DNA from: Sitta carolinensis
Taxonomy: Eukaryota; Chordata; Aves; Passeriformes; Sittidae
Length of the DNA stretch: 64,000 nucleotides
Direction of reading: 5' to 3'
NCBI GenBank assembly: GCA_032173965.1
Contig: JAVUNC010000004.1
Span: 18,763,001 to 18,827,000 of the forward strand
The position numbers were made by a program, and so were the translations under genes. Under the pieces are notes generated by a model. The model made no database searches, had not been told where the DNA came from, and saw only the letters and a list, made by a program, of their open reading frames with translations. Every line of letters starts with the position of its first letter. Within the stretch, counting starts at the first letter, position 1. Positions 29,101-44,900 of the stretch are shown in pieces.

Positions 29101-32100
29101 AATATCATAATCATCTCCACAGTAATGTAGATGTATATTATTTCTGAATAAATTAATTTGCTCATTGGTGTCGTAAGATCGTATTATTTGGCATTTAAAA
29201 AGATTTCAGTGACTGATTTTCAATTAGAATGACATTTACATATCCTTACATTTCATTCAGTAATTAAAAGGTTGCATTAAGCACCAGTCATAACTTATTC
29301 TCCATTATTTTACAATTAAAAAGGTCATACTAGCTGAGGTCTGACTAAACAAAGCAATTTTTAAAATGAATAAAATTAGATTCCCCTAATGGGTAAGCAT
29401 CTAAATGCTTAGCCACAAATGATGAATACTAAAATGAACTATGCACAAATAACGAGCTTGGAGTACTTTAAAAATATTCAGTATTAGAAAATAATGGAAC
29501 CAGTTTAGAAATTATTCACAAATACTAGAAGCAAACATAATATGCTTCATTTTCACAGTTATTAAAATAGATATTTATTTTGTACTTACAAAACAGACTT
29601 ACAGGGTTTTCTTTACAACAGAATTAGTTTGTATTTTGCCACATAAATTTAAAAGCCTACTCATGGCATCTCCTCAGTGACTTTGAACATGTTCTCAGAA
29701 AGCTCTATGGTAAGGACCCTCATCTTCACTCACTAAGGCTAGGACAGAGCCTTATTCCTTTCCATTTTTGCCTTTGGAATAAGCTTCCCATACACTTGCA
29801 ATTGTGATCACCCTTGGTTATCTACAACAATTGTTTACATGGAAACTTAACATCAGCAGTAAAGGTTCAGGTGTCTTTAAGTGAATTTGGAAAAAAAAAA
29901 AAAAAAAAAAGTACTACATATTAGCCAGCTTGCTAAGTCACAGTTTAAACAACAGAAAGAATAGGCCTCATAGTGCAATAGATAAGAAAATTGTATATGA
30001 CCTAGATAAATCATCTAATGTTTTCTGAGTAATGTAATGATCCACAGAATATCACATTTATAATAAAAGACAATTACAAAACTTCTAAACTTCTGCCTGG
30101 GTAATGTTCAGGTATCAGTATCTCAATGCATATTATTTTAACTCCTGGAAAGATCATTAAGTTGATAATATCACTACTCAAATAGCAAAAGAACAGTGTA
30201 TCTGACTCAGTTATGACAGAATTCCTCAGACAGACCTCCTGTTGCTGATCAGAAGCATGACTCTTGTTATCTGTCTCTGGCATCTGTCCTCCAAGACCCT
30301 GAGAAGGCTTAATAGTTTCAATGACTACACATATACACTCCCTCTGTTTCCCACAGACAGATTTCCCAGAAATAATTCAGCTTTGAACTATGTTTGATGG
30401 TCAAGAAACAACTGGGCATAGCACTTAGTGCCGTTTTCTGGTTAACGAGGTGGTGATCAGGCTGGTGGGACTTGATGATGTCACAGGTCTTTTTCATCAG
30501 TTTTTACAAAGGGGCAAGAACAAGGGACAGTTTGCTTCAGTACTCTAAATGAAGGACTGATGAAGGGTTCTGTCTAACAGTAAGAGATATTACAAATATA
30601 AACAATGACAAGCCAATTAATTCCAAAACCAGCATTTATGGTTGTGAGTTACTATGACTCTTTCCCTTGGGGGAGAGAATGTGTTTGTAAACAGATCAGC
30701 TAACACAAAAAGAAGGGCTTTGAACTCAGTTTATAGGTGTTAGGTACCCAAGACAAGAGGTGAATAAACACGCAAACTGGAAAATGAATGCATACGAAAA
30801 GACAACAAGAGGGACTTATTTCCACTCAGAGAGGAGAGCACAAATACACCTCAGATATGTGTGAGAGACAAAGCCTGAGGCACAAACAGAAAGAGGGACC
30901 ACTTCATGGGGAATCACCAGGCTGTGATGCGGCTGAAACACAAAGACTGGGTGTGTAGCAAGCACCACTGCAGCCCAGACACAGATGTCTGAGAAAGGAA
31001 AGGCAAGGACAACGAGGAACCCTCTGCAGTTTCCTTCTGTGCGTTGCTGTCCTTGTCCACATTAAGTTGTAGTACTGTGGCAGAAGAAAGCGAGCAGACT
31101 CTGGATCAGGGAGAGGCCTTCTGATTTCTCCACACTCATGGGTCTCCCATGTAGGCTAAAGCTGGAAGTATATTTGGTTTCTTCTGGGACTGGACAGTCC
31201 AAATGTTTCTAAATAAATCATGACATGCAATAGACTTTTTGCAATAGACTCTTGTTACTTCTGGAATATGAATTTATGGCAGTGCTTTAGATGGAGGGCT
31301 TAAATTTGCCCAAGTTCTGCCACAGGCATCTAGTGTAGCATATCTGGATTTTTTTTGAAGACATAGAGTCCTTAATGTTATTCTGATGTGGGATCATATT
31401 CTGTCCAAGAAAAAGGGGTTCAGCTTGCTTTTGTTTTTCAGTAAAATTCAGTTTCAATGTCAGTTGAGATAGAACACTCTGAGATCATCAACAAAGATTC
31501 TTAGTAAAAATACCATTTAATAATTTTTTTAAGAATCAGGATGCCAAGCTTTTCAGTCAATACTCCTTTTCCTAAGTTCATGGTAAGAAAGTTTTCTAAG
31601 GATCAAGTGAGACTCAGTGATGTTGCTCACCTAATTGTAACACAGAAAAATGACATAGTGTATATTCATTTTAAAGGGTATAACTTTTACAACTCTAATG
31701 CTGTTGATCCTAATGTCTCATCAGATTTACAGTTCCAAAAATTCAGCTGATGGGCTACATTGCAGCTAATTACTGTAGTGAATGAAGGAAACCCTCATTT
31801 TGCTTTAACTACAGCACCAATATGCAATATATTCATTAATTTTGGACTCAGCCATGTTCTACTGAGCATGAATTTTAGTGTTTTTAATCGGCCAAAATAC
31901 AGTCTAGTCTAAGTGAATACAAATTGGACATGCACATGATTTTGCTTGTTTATTTTCCAAAAAGCAATTGGAAAGTTGGAAAAACCATTACACTTTCCTG
32001 TTTGAACTACATATTTTCCCTGCTATGCTGTTAACTACTTTATAGATATAGATAACCATTTGCTCTAAGATGAGCTGTAAAGGTTTATTACATGTAAATG

Positions 32101-32865
32101 GGAACACAGACATTATTTCTCATTATATTCATGAAATAGAATTTAACACACACTTTCTAAAACTAAATTATAACCAGACAGCACAGAATTTAGGCAATAG
32201 TCATATCCATGCAGTGCACATATTGTTTACTGTATTCACTTATTCACTTTAAGTTAAAATATGTGTTATGCCTCTGTGTGCAAATAACTTGCCATCAATG
32301 TAAAATAATGCTAAAATATTTCTGAAAATTCGCCTTTTCTTAGAAAAAGTATTTATATTAAAATTAAATTATGTTATGAATCCAAAGAATATATTTTGGA
32401 GTAGAAGACTCCAGCATTGCCAGTTTGAACCAAGAAAATTCTAGCATCCTCCAAGTATCAAGTATTCTACTTGTTTCTTTTTATTTCTGAGACCAAATCC
32501 TTCCCCATGTTACATTTAATATTTTTCTTCATTTTTCTGTCAATGTCAGTAAAAACTGGGAAGAATTTTGTAGGACTTGTCAGAGGAACGTAAATGCCTG
32601 AAAGAGAGAAGGACCTAAATGATGTGTTCTTTTATTTTGTATTAGAAATAAAATAATGCATACCAGCATTTAAAATACAGTGACAAGGAGGGAAAAAAAT
32701 TATACCAACAGCAGACGGTTTGGAACACAGATTCTTGCATTAAGACTTCATGCAGCAGCTTTTTATAAGCTTCTAAATCATACAGGAGTGAAAGGAGTAA
32801 GGTGTCTTAATGCAATGTATTGACAAAAACAGAATTTGGTAAAAGCCTTAATATGGGACCAGATA

Positions 32866-32908
<43 letters not shown>

Positions 32909-35900
32909 TTATGAAAATTCCATTTTTAGCATTAAAAAAATCCAAGCAGGATGTGAAAATGAAGGTAAGAGCAACCAGAGTTATTATGGTTGTAGTGAGA
33001 AATATATATCAGCCTACACATAGAGACAGTACTAGAAGGCAAAGTTAAACCCCTTAATTCTGAACATAGCCTGCAAAACCTTCAAGAGTCTTTTTGCATA
33101 GAATTACTAGTGCTAAACAGAAATGCTTTTTAAACTCTTTGAAACAGTAGGATTGCTGAACTAGAAGTGCAGATGCTTTGGCTTGCTCATATTTAAAAAA
33201 AAATATTGTTATTTTAGTATAAAATACTTTATATGTAATCTTTTTTAAAAACAAAACTTTCAGAATATGTCTATAAAGTACATGGAAAGCATCATAACTC
33301 TAAATTCACATTATATATGACAAAATGAAGAAAAAGGAAATGTGTCATTCATCAAAAGCATGAGAGTATTCAGAAATTTCATTTAGAACAGACTTCCAAA
33401 GCTCAGGTGTATTCCTGTTCCAGATATCAGTAAAAAAGGATCAGTGAAAGTGATCAAATGAATATCATCTTCATTTAAAAACTGTGGCACATCCACTCAT
33501 TTGCCCATATCTTTAAGGAATTCATCATGTCACAATTAAAAGATTACAGAAATTTGAAAATTATGGATAGATACAAATAAAACCACTTCATTTAAACAAA
33601 CCAGATTGATTAAAAATCTCGTATATTCCTTCAAGATCTGCATTGCTGCAGCCAAAGGAATTACATCTTAATATCCTAAAATGACTCTTTTTTTGCATAT
33701 CTTGCTGGTACTAGTGTGAAAAGTACATTCTCTTATATAGTATTCTCTTATATTCTCTTAGATAGTACTGTAATCTGATGATTTCAAGAAGACATTTTAG
33801 GTGTTTTTTCAAACATTTATGCACATTTGTGGTTCAGCATTTATGTGTGCAAGAGACATTCTGGCAGTAAAAGTAAGATTTTTCAAAGGACTAAAATGAT
33901 GGCTCATTATATTTTCACTGAATTTCAAAGAAAGCTTCTATTTATTTAAGTAGAAGTGAGACTAGCTCTGTGCTTTTGAAAATAATACCTAAGTTCAATA
34001 ATCCATGTTTTAAACACTGGCTTTCTCAGGATACCGCTCTACTTGAAACTTCTCCTTTAGGTCATCTATTGAAATAACTATCTGATCTATTTGTAATTTT
34101 TAATTTGTAATGCTTGTGACATTACAGCAGCTAACTGCAAAAATGGTTTGCTTATAACACACTCATTGGACAGACTGCCTTTTGAGAAGCTTTCAGCATC
34201 ACTGAGATTTGGCCTTAAACCAGGATTCGGATATTAGGACGCCATGTACATGTGGGGTGAAATGAATTTTACTCCACAGGGAATTGTATTGCTTGTAGGA
34301 AGACTGAGGAGAACTTGTAGGCTCAGTCATACGTTGTCAAGACAGATAATGCAGTGGTGGATGCCTAGGCTTGGCCATGGTGTTCTCTCTGTAATATGAA
34401 CCAATAGCTTAAATAAATCTGACCAAAGACTTGCTGCCCTCTTTGCTGAACAGGCAGACAATGGCTTAAATTGGTTGTAGGAAACGACAGTGAGAAAAAT
34501 GGATGCAGAAGAAAAAAATCTAAGGGCAGCAGCTTTAGAAATGGTTATCTTCTAGCAGGGAAAACTCAAATTTTGTTATTTAGCCTTCACTTAGGTCAGA
34601 AAGAGATTGTGCCTCCTCATCTCTGTGTCTGAGCAATGGCTTAATTGTTTTGCAGTGACTCATTTTTCCATAAAGAAAGAATCAACAGTTAATGTCAATC
34701 AATGTTAAGAGTTTCCTACATGTAGATTGTCCCAAGCATATTTTCATAAACCTGGGGAAGATTCTCAGTGGCAATCACAGTAATCAAGCTGACACCACTT
34801 CTTTTAGTTGATCACTACAGGCTTACTTCAGCAAAGATAATGACTTCATTCTGATGCAGTTTCTTATTACATAATAATAAACATTTTTCTTCTCTGTTGA
34901 TCTGTAAATTCTGGAATTTCACAGCTAAAAAGGGAATTTAATCAGAAATATCATCAAGAGACATTCCTGAATACACAATTCAATTGTGAATTATACTTTG
35001 ACTGGGATTTTGTTCTTCTGCCTGATTTTTATAAATTGTGGGTGGAGATTAATAGGGAACACCAAAATTAAAAAAAACCATAAAATCCAGCATCAAAATT
35101 CTTGGTAATATTACTCTATAAATCTGAAATTCCATGACAGTAAATTCTTGACAGTAAGTTCTTGACAGATTAAAAGGATCACAGAATGGTTTGGGTTGGA
35201 AGGGTCCCAAAACGGTGCCATTCATCATAGGCAGGGACAGAGCCCTGTCCAACCTGGCCTTGGACTCCTTCAGGGATGGGGCATCCACAGCATCTCTGGG
35301 CAACCTGTTCAGTGCCTCAACAGCCTCCTGTGCAGAATTTATTCCTAACATGTAATCTAAACCTGCACTCTTGATTTAAAGCCATTTCCACTTTTTCATC
35401 ACTACGTGCTCTTGAAAAAGTCCTTCACCAGATCTCTAGTGGTTTCTTCCTTATTCAAGTCTATAAGATCCTCTGGAAAATAATAACAGAACTAGATTCC
35501 CATGACATAATTTTTATCTAAAGATTTTGATTTATAAATAAATAAATATAAAATTATTTAGATTTATTTTTTCAATATAAATAAATGCAATTTTAAGAAC
35601 ATCTATTTTCAGAAATAATGGTAAACATCTTATATTAGTCATGTTTAAAATACAGAATATAGAAACAAGTTTGAGTTCAATAGCCTTGCAAACTGGTACA
35701 TTCTCTCGCTGTTTTAAAAGTTCTAATAAATGCATTGCTTGGTTTTCATCTGTTATGTGAATTGTTGAATTATTAATAATTACTGAAAATATACTCACTA
35801 TTAATCTGTATGGTTCTCAGAACCTTTCTTTGTGTTAGAGAATAGTGGGCTTTCTGCACCAGCGTGAAAATGAATTAGAATCTAACACCGTTTCTAAAGG

Positions 35901-38900
35901 TGACCAGTTATATTGTAATTGCAATTGTAATAAGCTTTCCATGCATAATGAAAACAATTAAAACTTAATTGTATAATTAAACTGAGTGCTTCTTGTAACG
36001 AACTGGTAAATATCTTTTAATGACACTATAAATCTAACCCAATCTAAATGTTATTTAATATCTCACCTGAATATAAGGAGGATATTTCCTTTTCTTAAAT
36101 GTTTGTCTCAGAAATTCTTTCCAAAATTAGCATATGGTGGCATTTCCATTATTAAAGGGACTCCTACATATTTCATATGCACTATTTCATATAAGCTTTT
36201 CAAACATCACAGAATAATAAAAAAGAAAGGCATTGCCAATTGTATTTAATATTTTTGCAATTCAATACATTATTTGTAGCCCACAAGGCTTATGCTGTCA
36301 TCAACCAATCATGTGGTATTCAACCTCTCAGGTCACTGTGAAGAATTAATAGAATCATAAATGTCCAATAATGAATTATAGAAATGACAATTACTTCCTA
36401 TTAAGATTGCCTAATTTCTGCTAGGTTTTGTTTATATAAGCGGACTTCTTTTGGCTCAGTCTCAGATGGCAGTTTAGACTACTATTTCTGCAGCACCACG
36501 AAATTCCCAAAGATGCCCAGAAACAATAAGTGTGTTTGTTTTGATGGCAGTTACTAAGACAGCCAAAGTTCTAAGCATCTCAGGAGTCAGGTACTTGGAA
36601 AAGTTAAGTAAGCCGTGATAAGATAAGTGGAAAAATAACTAACCTCTGACCAAGTTCCAGTGGGGACACAGTCTCTGAAATCTATTCAGATTACATCTAA
36701 CTTGAGTTGAAGTAAGATCAATTCAAAATGCCACTAATGAAATACTAGAAAACACATTCTGTATAATGTTTCAGGAAGGAGACACAGGAGGACATGAGGA
36801 CCCTGTATCATTCCAGGAACATGAATTTTACCGCTAACGTTTCTCTATACATTCATATCCCTGACTAAAAAAAAAATAATTTTATTTCAAGGGTTTATTT
36901 CTCTGTCGATATCAGTCACTGAATCATGGAACAAAATGGAAAGAAGTTAACTAGAAGTACTTTAAGCATGGAAAATAATGAGGCAGCAAAACTTCTTGAT
37001 TATTCTAATTGAATGGAATCCAGCCTATTTTAATTCTTGGAGTAACTCATATTAAACAATTTTTTTGTCCAAGCAACGCAAATGGTTTCAATAGAGTAGG
37101 TTATTCAGCTGTATGAGAATTGGAAAGAACTTGCAGCATCTTCATCACAGCTGGAAGTACGAAGGGAAAACTTTCTTTTGTGTTAGAATTGCTAGCGAGG
37201 AGAGTATGTAACCATGTCTTATCACTATATGTACCAAATGTAGGTTCTTTAGAGACACTTTGGAAGATGATTTTCCCACTGAATGGTTTTTTTCAGTCTC
37301 CTGAGAATTCTTTCATTTGTAAAGCAGATTTCTCTCCTCTGTCCTCTTTCAGCCATCAAGAAAAGCTTCCATGTAGAAGGTTTCAAGATGACAAAAGTGT
37401 TGGTTCAATTTTTCTACAACTCACAGTAAAATGCATTACTGTCACTCTTTCCTCTGTCCACTACCAGATACTATTCCAATATTCTCCTCCATCCTCCTGC
37501 TGAACAGAACTGATCCAAATCATCCCTTTGAGATGTTTCTGCATTCATTTAATAATTGTATCCAAGACTCAGATGAGTCAATACAATTTCCTTTGGAAAA
37601 AATTGTCTGAGACAAGGGAAGAATACTGATACAAAATTTTTAAAAAGACAACATTGAAAAAACGTGGAATAACATCCTATGTACTGACAAGACCAACCAG
37701 AAGGGTCAAAGAATTAGTTAGAGCTCTGGAAAATGTGCTAGTCTCTTATTTTTGAAGGTGTACTACACCATAAAAATCTTCAAAATAACCTAGAAGAAAA
37801 ATTGCCTAATCTGAGTATCATTTATTCATGTTGCACTGTTTAGGATGGTCCAGGTGAGACATGCATTTTTGTTGGGATTTGTGGGAGATGATTTAATTTC
37901 AAGATATGACTGAGGGGATTTCATTGCCTATATTCCACCACTGAAATGCTGACTTTTATTACCAGCCTCATGGAAATACTTTTTAACACCACTTTTTCTC
38001 TTTTCAAATGCCTTTCTGCCTTACTTCTACTGCATTTTTATTGCCCCCATCTACCCAAGTTATGCTACCAGCAGCTATAATAGTTTTTTTTCCAGAAAAA
38101 AAATACATGTATTTCTAGAACATGGATTCAACATCTGTTTGTTTGTTATCACTGTCTGCAAATAGATTAATTTCACCAGGGTCACTGAATTTCAGTTTCT
38201 TGGCAAACTTTTTGTAAACAATTGCAGCTTGAAATAGGGCTTTAAGATAGCTGAAAGGGGAACAATATTGTGAAGGGTGTTTCTTCCTGCTTTATTGCAT
38301 TCTTTCTGTCATCTACTGATGCTACCATTTTCAAAAGAAATGTAGAAAAAAATCACACAACAAGGGCAGATAAAATTCAAAACGACCACTGCACCTTAGC
38401 ATTTCTTTTCATAAACCGTATAAGGACAGAATCTTAGAAATACAGCTCTTATTATAGAAACAACAAATATGAGGATATGCACAGGATAAGGTTAACAAAA
38501 ACTCATAGACAAGATCCTAACTACACTCAACAGTAAACAGGACCAAGCCCCATTTAAATAAGAATGGCTGAAATGGCACAATGTGATCCAACAGCTGCCA
38601 TGAATCTTGCCCAATCATTTATGAATAAAAAATTATTTCAAAAATTCTCCAAAAGAAAGAACTTTTACTGACTGACATACCAGTGACAAGCTTGAATTTT
38701 CTGGATACTGGAATGCCAGTTCTTTTTCTATGGCTTGAAATATTCTATGTAATATTAAATTGCACCCCATTCATGCCACTCTTGACATCATTCTGAAAAG
38801 AAAGGCACTCACAACAGCATTTATGCTTTGAAGGCAGAAATAAAATAGTGCAGCTAAAAGACTTTTCACTGCTGGAGAATGACCACAGTACTTTGAACTC

Positions 38901-41900
38901 TACTGACATAGTGGCTTACAGTAAATTTGGATGAATCAAACTATGTGAGAGAAAATGAAGACATAAGAAAATACATATGGAGACTTGAGCACTGTAATCA
39001 GGATTTTATTTGAATTACTTTCCTGGAGGTTTCAGATAGGTTAAACCACAGCTGCATGAAATTTAATATCTTTTTTGTGAAATGAGTCTAGATGACTGTT
39101 GAATTCAAATGAAAAAAGATCATTCCACAAATAAAGAATCATTCCTTAATTTTAAGGATGTAAAGGAAAAGCAAGTTTTGAGATTTAACAATAAATATTG
39201 AGAAATTTAATTAGATAAAGAGCCACCTAATCTCCACATTTATTAAACTTAATTTTAATTAAATGTTATCTGGTTTTTATATGGATAATAAATACGAGGA
39301 TTGAATGGTTGGTCAAACAGTTGTATCATAATTTCTTGAGAGAATACTTTATGTATACTCAATATTCATTATTAATATATTTTTCCTGAAGAACTGCATT
39401 CTTTCTCAGAAGTTCAGGATTAGGAACTGTTTACAAAATATTTTTGTTCCTTCATCAGTCTAAAGAGACAAATAGAAAGGTTCTAAGTAAGTACCTTGTT
39501 AGAATCCAGAAACCTGTTTAGAATCTCAGAGATTCTGAAATTTAAATGAGCTGATTAACCATCTGCAATAGGACTTCTGTTCCTTGCAAATTGTGTTAAT
39601 ACAATGCTGTCATCCAGTGTTCTCAGTATTTCAAATGTCTTTAGGAGGTCCACAGGGCACTGCAAACCTGAGCATACCAAATCACGTTTGCATTTGTGTT
39701 AAACTGTGTAAGTATATTTTTAATTGGAGAGGGCCTATAGTCTCAATGCATACACTCCATAGCATCATCCAGTTCACTTGAGAGTATGGATCTAGCCAGC
39801 AAAAAAGCAACAATCTGCGGTTTAATTTTGAGAATTCAAGATTATTACAAACTTCTTTTCACTTTTATACTGTCTTCAAACTCTTCCAATGTTAACAAGG
39901 ATAATCACAATTCACAATTAACAATCTAAGAGCAAAATATTTCTTCTTTGAAGACAGAATTATTATGTAAAACATAACATATTTACCTTATGTGAGAGGA
40001 AAATAAGCTTTCCGGAAGAAAATGTTGAAGTTGTATTAAATAAACTCCTGAGCATCTTCCAGTGGTAAAATGTATCTACCATTTAAATGTAAAATTAATT
40101 TCCACTTTTTAATAATCAAGGTAAACTTACAAATGACTACTTTCAATTTTCAATCTGTCATAACATGCTCATTGACTGCTATTGCACAGTCATTGATGGA
40201 AAATACTTTTGTGTACTCAGAATCTTAGTCATGGAGGACATCAACTGAATGCAATTATTAAACATACAAAGAATTTAAGCTCCTGTTATACTTATTTTAC
40301 AGATGAAATTATTTAAATTTTTCACTACTTACCCCTGTTCTTTGAACTTCCAAGAAAATTGCTCTTTGAAATGATTTCTCCCACACTGCCAATTCACTGC
40401 CCAGCTCTACGTTGAAATAATGGCTCTTGCCATGGCCAACCATAACACTGAAACAATACGGCTTCTGGTCTTCAAGATCAAAGTCCTGGTGAATACCTAA
40501 ATACAAGTTTGCTTGCAGCCAGCAATCATCAGCAAGCCAGAGCTGAAAAACATGTTTCAGTATGTAATTCTTCATCTGGCAAACTAAACAATTGAAGCAA
40601 CACTGTAAGTGATGGGTACTTGGATATGCCATGGAATTATATCAACAATTATGTTGAAGAATGTTCTAGGAGTTAAATAATTATGTCAAAGACAGCTTCT
40701 CTCTTTGCTTCTTATTTGCTTTATCCTTTATCTTTTAATCCAAGCTACTACTGCAGTTCAAAAAAACCTGTCAAAATTAGCTAAGCAATACATATAGAAT
40801 TTAAAATGAGTTTGTACTGATATAGTGTTTACAGTGAAAAAAGATGGAAATCCCTGAATGTTTCAATACATTCCAGGAGCTGAGTACCGGTTCTACAGGA
40901 GACTATAATTACTCTACTCTACTTGGGTTCCAAGATGCTAAACCCCAAGGAATGCAGTAATTTATCAAGCACCCCAGGGCTAATTCATAAGCATGTCCTC
41001 CAAGAGCTGTCAATGGTGTTCTGTAACTACAAGGAGACAGAAGCAAGATCCTGCCTTCACCTTCAAGATAAAGCAGAGAAACTTTACATTAAAATTTCAT
41101 AATAAAAAATATACCTGCAATAGAATGTTTTGTAAATGCAAACAAACTAATACAAGAAACTTCCCTAATACTTCAAGACTTCATCCACATAAATACAGAG
41201 GAAAACAAAACTAAATTAAAAAGCTACTACTTATATATCTAAGTACTTTCACAGCCTGAATTTCCAAATTATACATATTTTTATTTTTCTATTTATCGGA
41301 TAGAACTCTTCCCTATCCCCATTTCTCTGAATATTATGGGGAAGAAAAGACTGAAACTCCAAAATAATCAGCAATGATTCCTGGGGCATCTTGGAAGCAG
41401 TACATATTGCCGCCAGGGTACACAGCACTGTGTTTTCAAAATTGGCCCTGAAGCAACCTGAGGAGAGAAGAGACGTGATGAAGCTCAGTCATTTTACAAC
41501 ACTCCTTTGCACTATTGAAAAGGAAGTTGAACAAAATTCCTGCGTATATTCTGGTGTTCATTAGCTATGGAGAGACATATTACATGGTATTGGACATAAT
41601 ACATGGTATTACATGTGCTTCAAGACTCGGTGTTTCATATCCTGGCTTGTAGACTACTGTATTAGCAATTTTTTAAAAATTTGCATGTGAAAATACCAGG
41701 CAGTAAAAAAAAATAAAAAGTTTTTAAGACAAGTGATTTTTAAAAATGTACAGGATTACAGTAAGAGTTTGAATTATGAGGCAAACTATAAGAATAAACG
41801 CATGCAACACAACACATTACATTTCAAATCATCTGGTTGTTACCACCAAGTGGCCGGAAATATGCAAGAGCATATTATATGTATTAATTTTAATTCACAG

Positions 41901-44900
41901 ATTTGTGCATTTATGTGTACATATACATACACCCAAATCTAAAACATATCAAACATTCTGTTTTAAAATTTAAGTTCCATATTGGATTCTTATTTTCCAT
42001 GTTTAACCCCTGTATCATAATAAACATAGAAGAAAAGTTTACAATTAGGTGTGCAAAAACAACATAAAATCCATCTTTCATGAGAAGGTACAATAACACA
42101 CTCTCACAGTTTCAGCTCTAACCATCTTCTGAAAAGCCTTAAAAACACTCTCCCCAACTGCCAACTTTTACAACATAACTCTATCATATGTAATGCAGAA
42201 ACCTTAAACTTTTATAATTTTTTTGGATTTGTTCTGTTTGCCTCATTGTCATTTAGACCAAAGAATCAACAGAAAAGAGGTTAAGGAGTTCAATTTGAGT
42301 TTTTGTACTTTAGCTTACGCATTCATGAAGACTAGCAATTAAGCATTCATTTATTAAAATGTCAAGAACATTAAAGAGTTGAATCTTGGATAGTTTATTT
42401 CCCCCCTTCTTCTTCTTAAAGAAAAAGTACTGCAGAAGTTGCTCTAAGGTCAGAATATTCTTGAAATTACCATAATATTCCAGGAAGGACTGAGTTTTAG
42501 CAGTAACACTTATAGGAGAAAAACAAAAACCAAAACCCAAGCCACAGCAAAATCTTCTCAAAAGGCTTAATGTGTGTATATTTAATTGGTGCCTGCCTTA
42601 TTTATGAGCTGAAAGTCAAATTACAAAAAATATGAAGCAGACTAAATAAAGGATCTGTGACAGAACATCTACTTTTTATTAGTATCTCAGTGATGGGCAG
42701 GACCTACATTTGCCCTTAAGTTCCCAGCTGAAGATACAGCTGCACAAAAATAATGCCATGCCTACAAGAATATGTCTCTCCTGTGCCTCTGGAGCTCAGC
42801 TCCAGTCCTCAGCTCCAGGACTACTGTTTTCCTAGCATGTCAGTGCCAAAACAATTCCTTCCCATGTCCTGAGTAACTGTTACATCAGAAAAAAATACAA
42901 CAAATAAAATCCCCCTACAACACAAAAAAATTTATGTTTTTAATTACTAAAATGAAAAAATATGGATCAAGAATTATAGCAAGAGCATTTTTCATCATGT
43001 TCGCTTGAAAATCTGACCCACTAAAAAAACCCAATACCATTATACTTAGCAGTGTGTCTCACTGACACTTATTTCAGCTCTAATACTGAAAACTTTCTTC
43101 AATAAGAAAGCATTTTAGTAACTTGCCTACTTGGAGCTTAACCCATTTTCCATACTCTCTTATACTTGCATAGCTTATGCACTAAAAATTGCAAATATTT
43201 TTTTATAACAACTGATGAACTATTTGAATGCTAGTTATTCCTAGTTAAGATTAGCTTGAGTTTATCATCAACAGGAAAAGGTAAACTTCCTTTACTAAAT
43301 AAAATCATTGGAACCATTGGGAAACCTACCTTGTGAATTTTAAATAGAACCTCACAGAGGTTATAGATTTTTTCAGCACGTACCCAGTCTAGTGTGCTTA
43401 CCTACAATATAAAAAAAATAAAAATTATCAACATATTCTTTATTTGAAAATCATGTTCAGATGAAAATAAAAAACTGAAAAAGGTTTCACCCATAACTAT
43501 TCTACCGGATCCTTTAAATACAGGCACATCATTACATTTCATATCCAGCATTTAGAAAACACTGTTAAATAGTATTACATTTTTACAGAAACAGGAATTA
43601 AAGGTGTTCAATAATTTCATTTGTCTTTTCCCAGTATGATGGAAACCTCTTTGCAATCTCTGTGGTCAGTACTACTTAAACTTTTTCAAATTTAAATCTA
43701 ATGTTAGCTGGTTTAGAAAAGAAATTTAATGAAATTTTAGGTGTTAACTTGTCCTCTTATCACGTCATAAAAGGCAGCAATTCTTAGAGACATACCTTTC
43801 TATTTTTTAGGTTTCCATTTTTATTTTTCTTCTTGTAAGTCTATTTAATATTTTATTTGTGTTTTGTAATTTAATTATTGTATGAATGATAAGTTTTGAA
43901 ACAACTGAAACAGAGGACTTACAAAGTTAATTCATAAAGAAATATACATTTAAACGGGCTCACAATAGAGTAAGTACCAGGTCTTTGCTTAATCTTATTT
44001 CCAGGGAAATATTTTCTACTTTGATGGCTGTTTTGAAAAGAAAAAAATAATTAAATAATACATGTTTTGTCCCATTACTGTTGATCCTCCAAAGGGATAT
44101 TCATGCTTCTTGCAAAATAAGGTTCAGAGCAGAATGGGGGCTAGTTCATTATTTGGTCTTGAATTTCTCAAAGGGAAAGGATCTTTTCCATCTCAGTTAA
44201 CAGCAGGAGAACCCCTTATTGCTCTAAGTGGCTAAACATAGAAGAATAAGCACTGAATCATCTGCTGTTTATGAAACTGACTTTGGTGACATGGGCTATG
44301 ACCTGCGAGTGGTTGAGATATGAATGGACTTTCATTTGCTCATATAATTTGTTTTGATTCCTGAAGATTAATTTTAACTGTTGGGGTTCTTTGCTCTGTT
44401 AATGATGGACAAAGGTGACACTGATGTGCCATTAAATTCACTCTGAATACTTCAGACTTCTTCGCATTATTCCATGCATCACTTTCATCTTTTGATGCTG
44501 TGTAACCTTATATGACTTTTTCAGCGGAGACAGGCAGTGACAGCTGCTGGCACCTATAAAAGCCAAGGTTTCCTTTCCTGTGCATGTTAGAGAGAAGCTA
44601 CCATACTCACAGAGTGAAACAGTCTGAATACCACTGTGTGCAAGGTGCTCAGAACACAAATGACATGTTGAGAGGAATTTTAAGGAGGCAAAATAAACAA
44701 AGGAATACTAGTATCTAAACAGACAGCTGATATTAATAATAGTTTTATCAGAACTATCACAACATGTCTAAGTTTAAAATGTTACTGTTATAGACTGCTT
44801 TGTTTTTTAAAAAAGCACAGATAACCATATATTCCTAGTCAAGTAGAAAAGCTGGAAATAATCATCAAAGTTTATGAAATTTGTAAATTCATTTGATTTA

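Larger units (their letters stand above)
27733..40332 (-). other. SNTG2: SNTG2 intron, 12.6 kb
   Basis: The largest complete intron in the window, GT-AG. It contains a CR1 tail at about 30,421-30,500, a CR1 fragment at 35,176-35,440, a poly(A) run of 20 at 29,891-29,910 and one of 36 at 32,869-32,904. The 30,700-31,200 segment is less AT-rich, but no repeat family could be named. The 127-codon frame at 37,120-37,503 (plus) shows no family signature. Confidence 0.75.

Noticed and set aside
32836..33048. Lysine-rich small protein
   Set aside because: The lysines are the 36-base poly(A) run; not a real coding frame.
37120..37503. 127-codon plus-strand frame as a gene
   Set aside because: No family resemblance and no flanking splice or promoter evidence; the length is possible by chance in 64 kb.
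40543..40632. Upstream extension of the 40,333-40,542 open frame to a methionine as a gene start
   Set aside because: A good acceptor (TTTTTCAG) at 40,543 and the family protein order show the exon starts LWLADDCW; the extension is intron.
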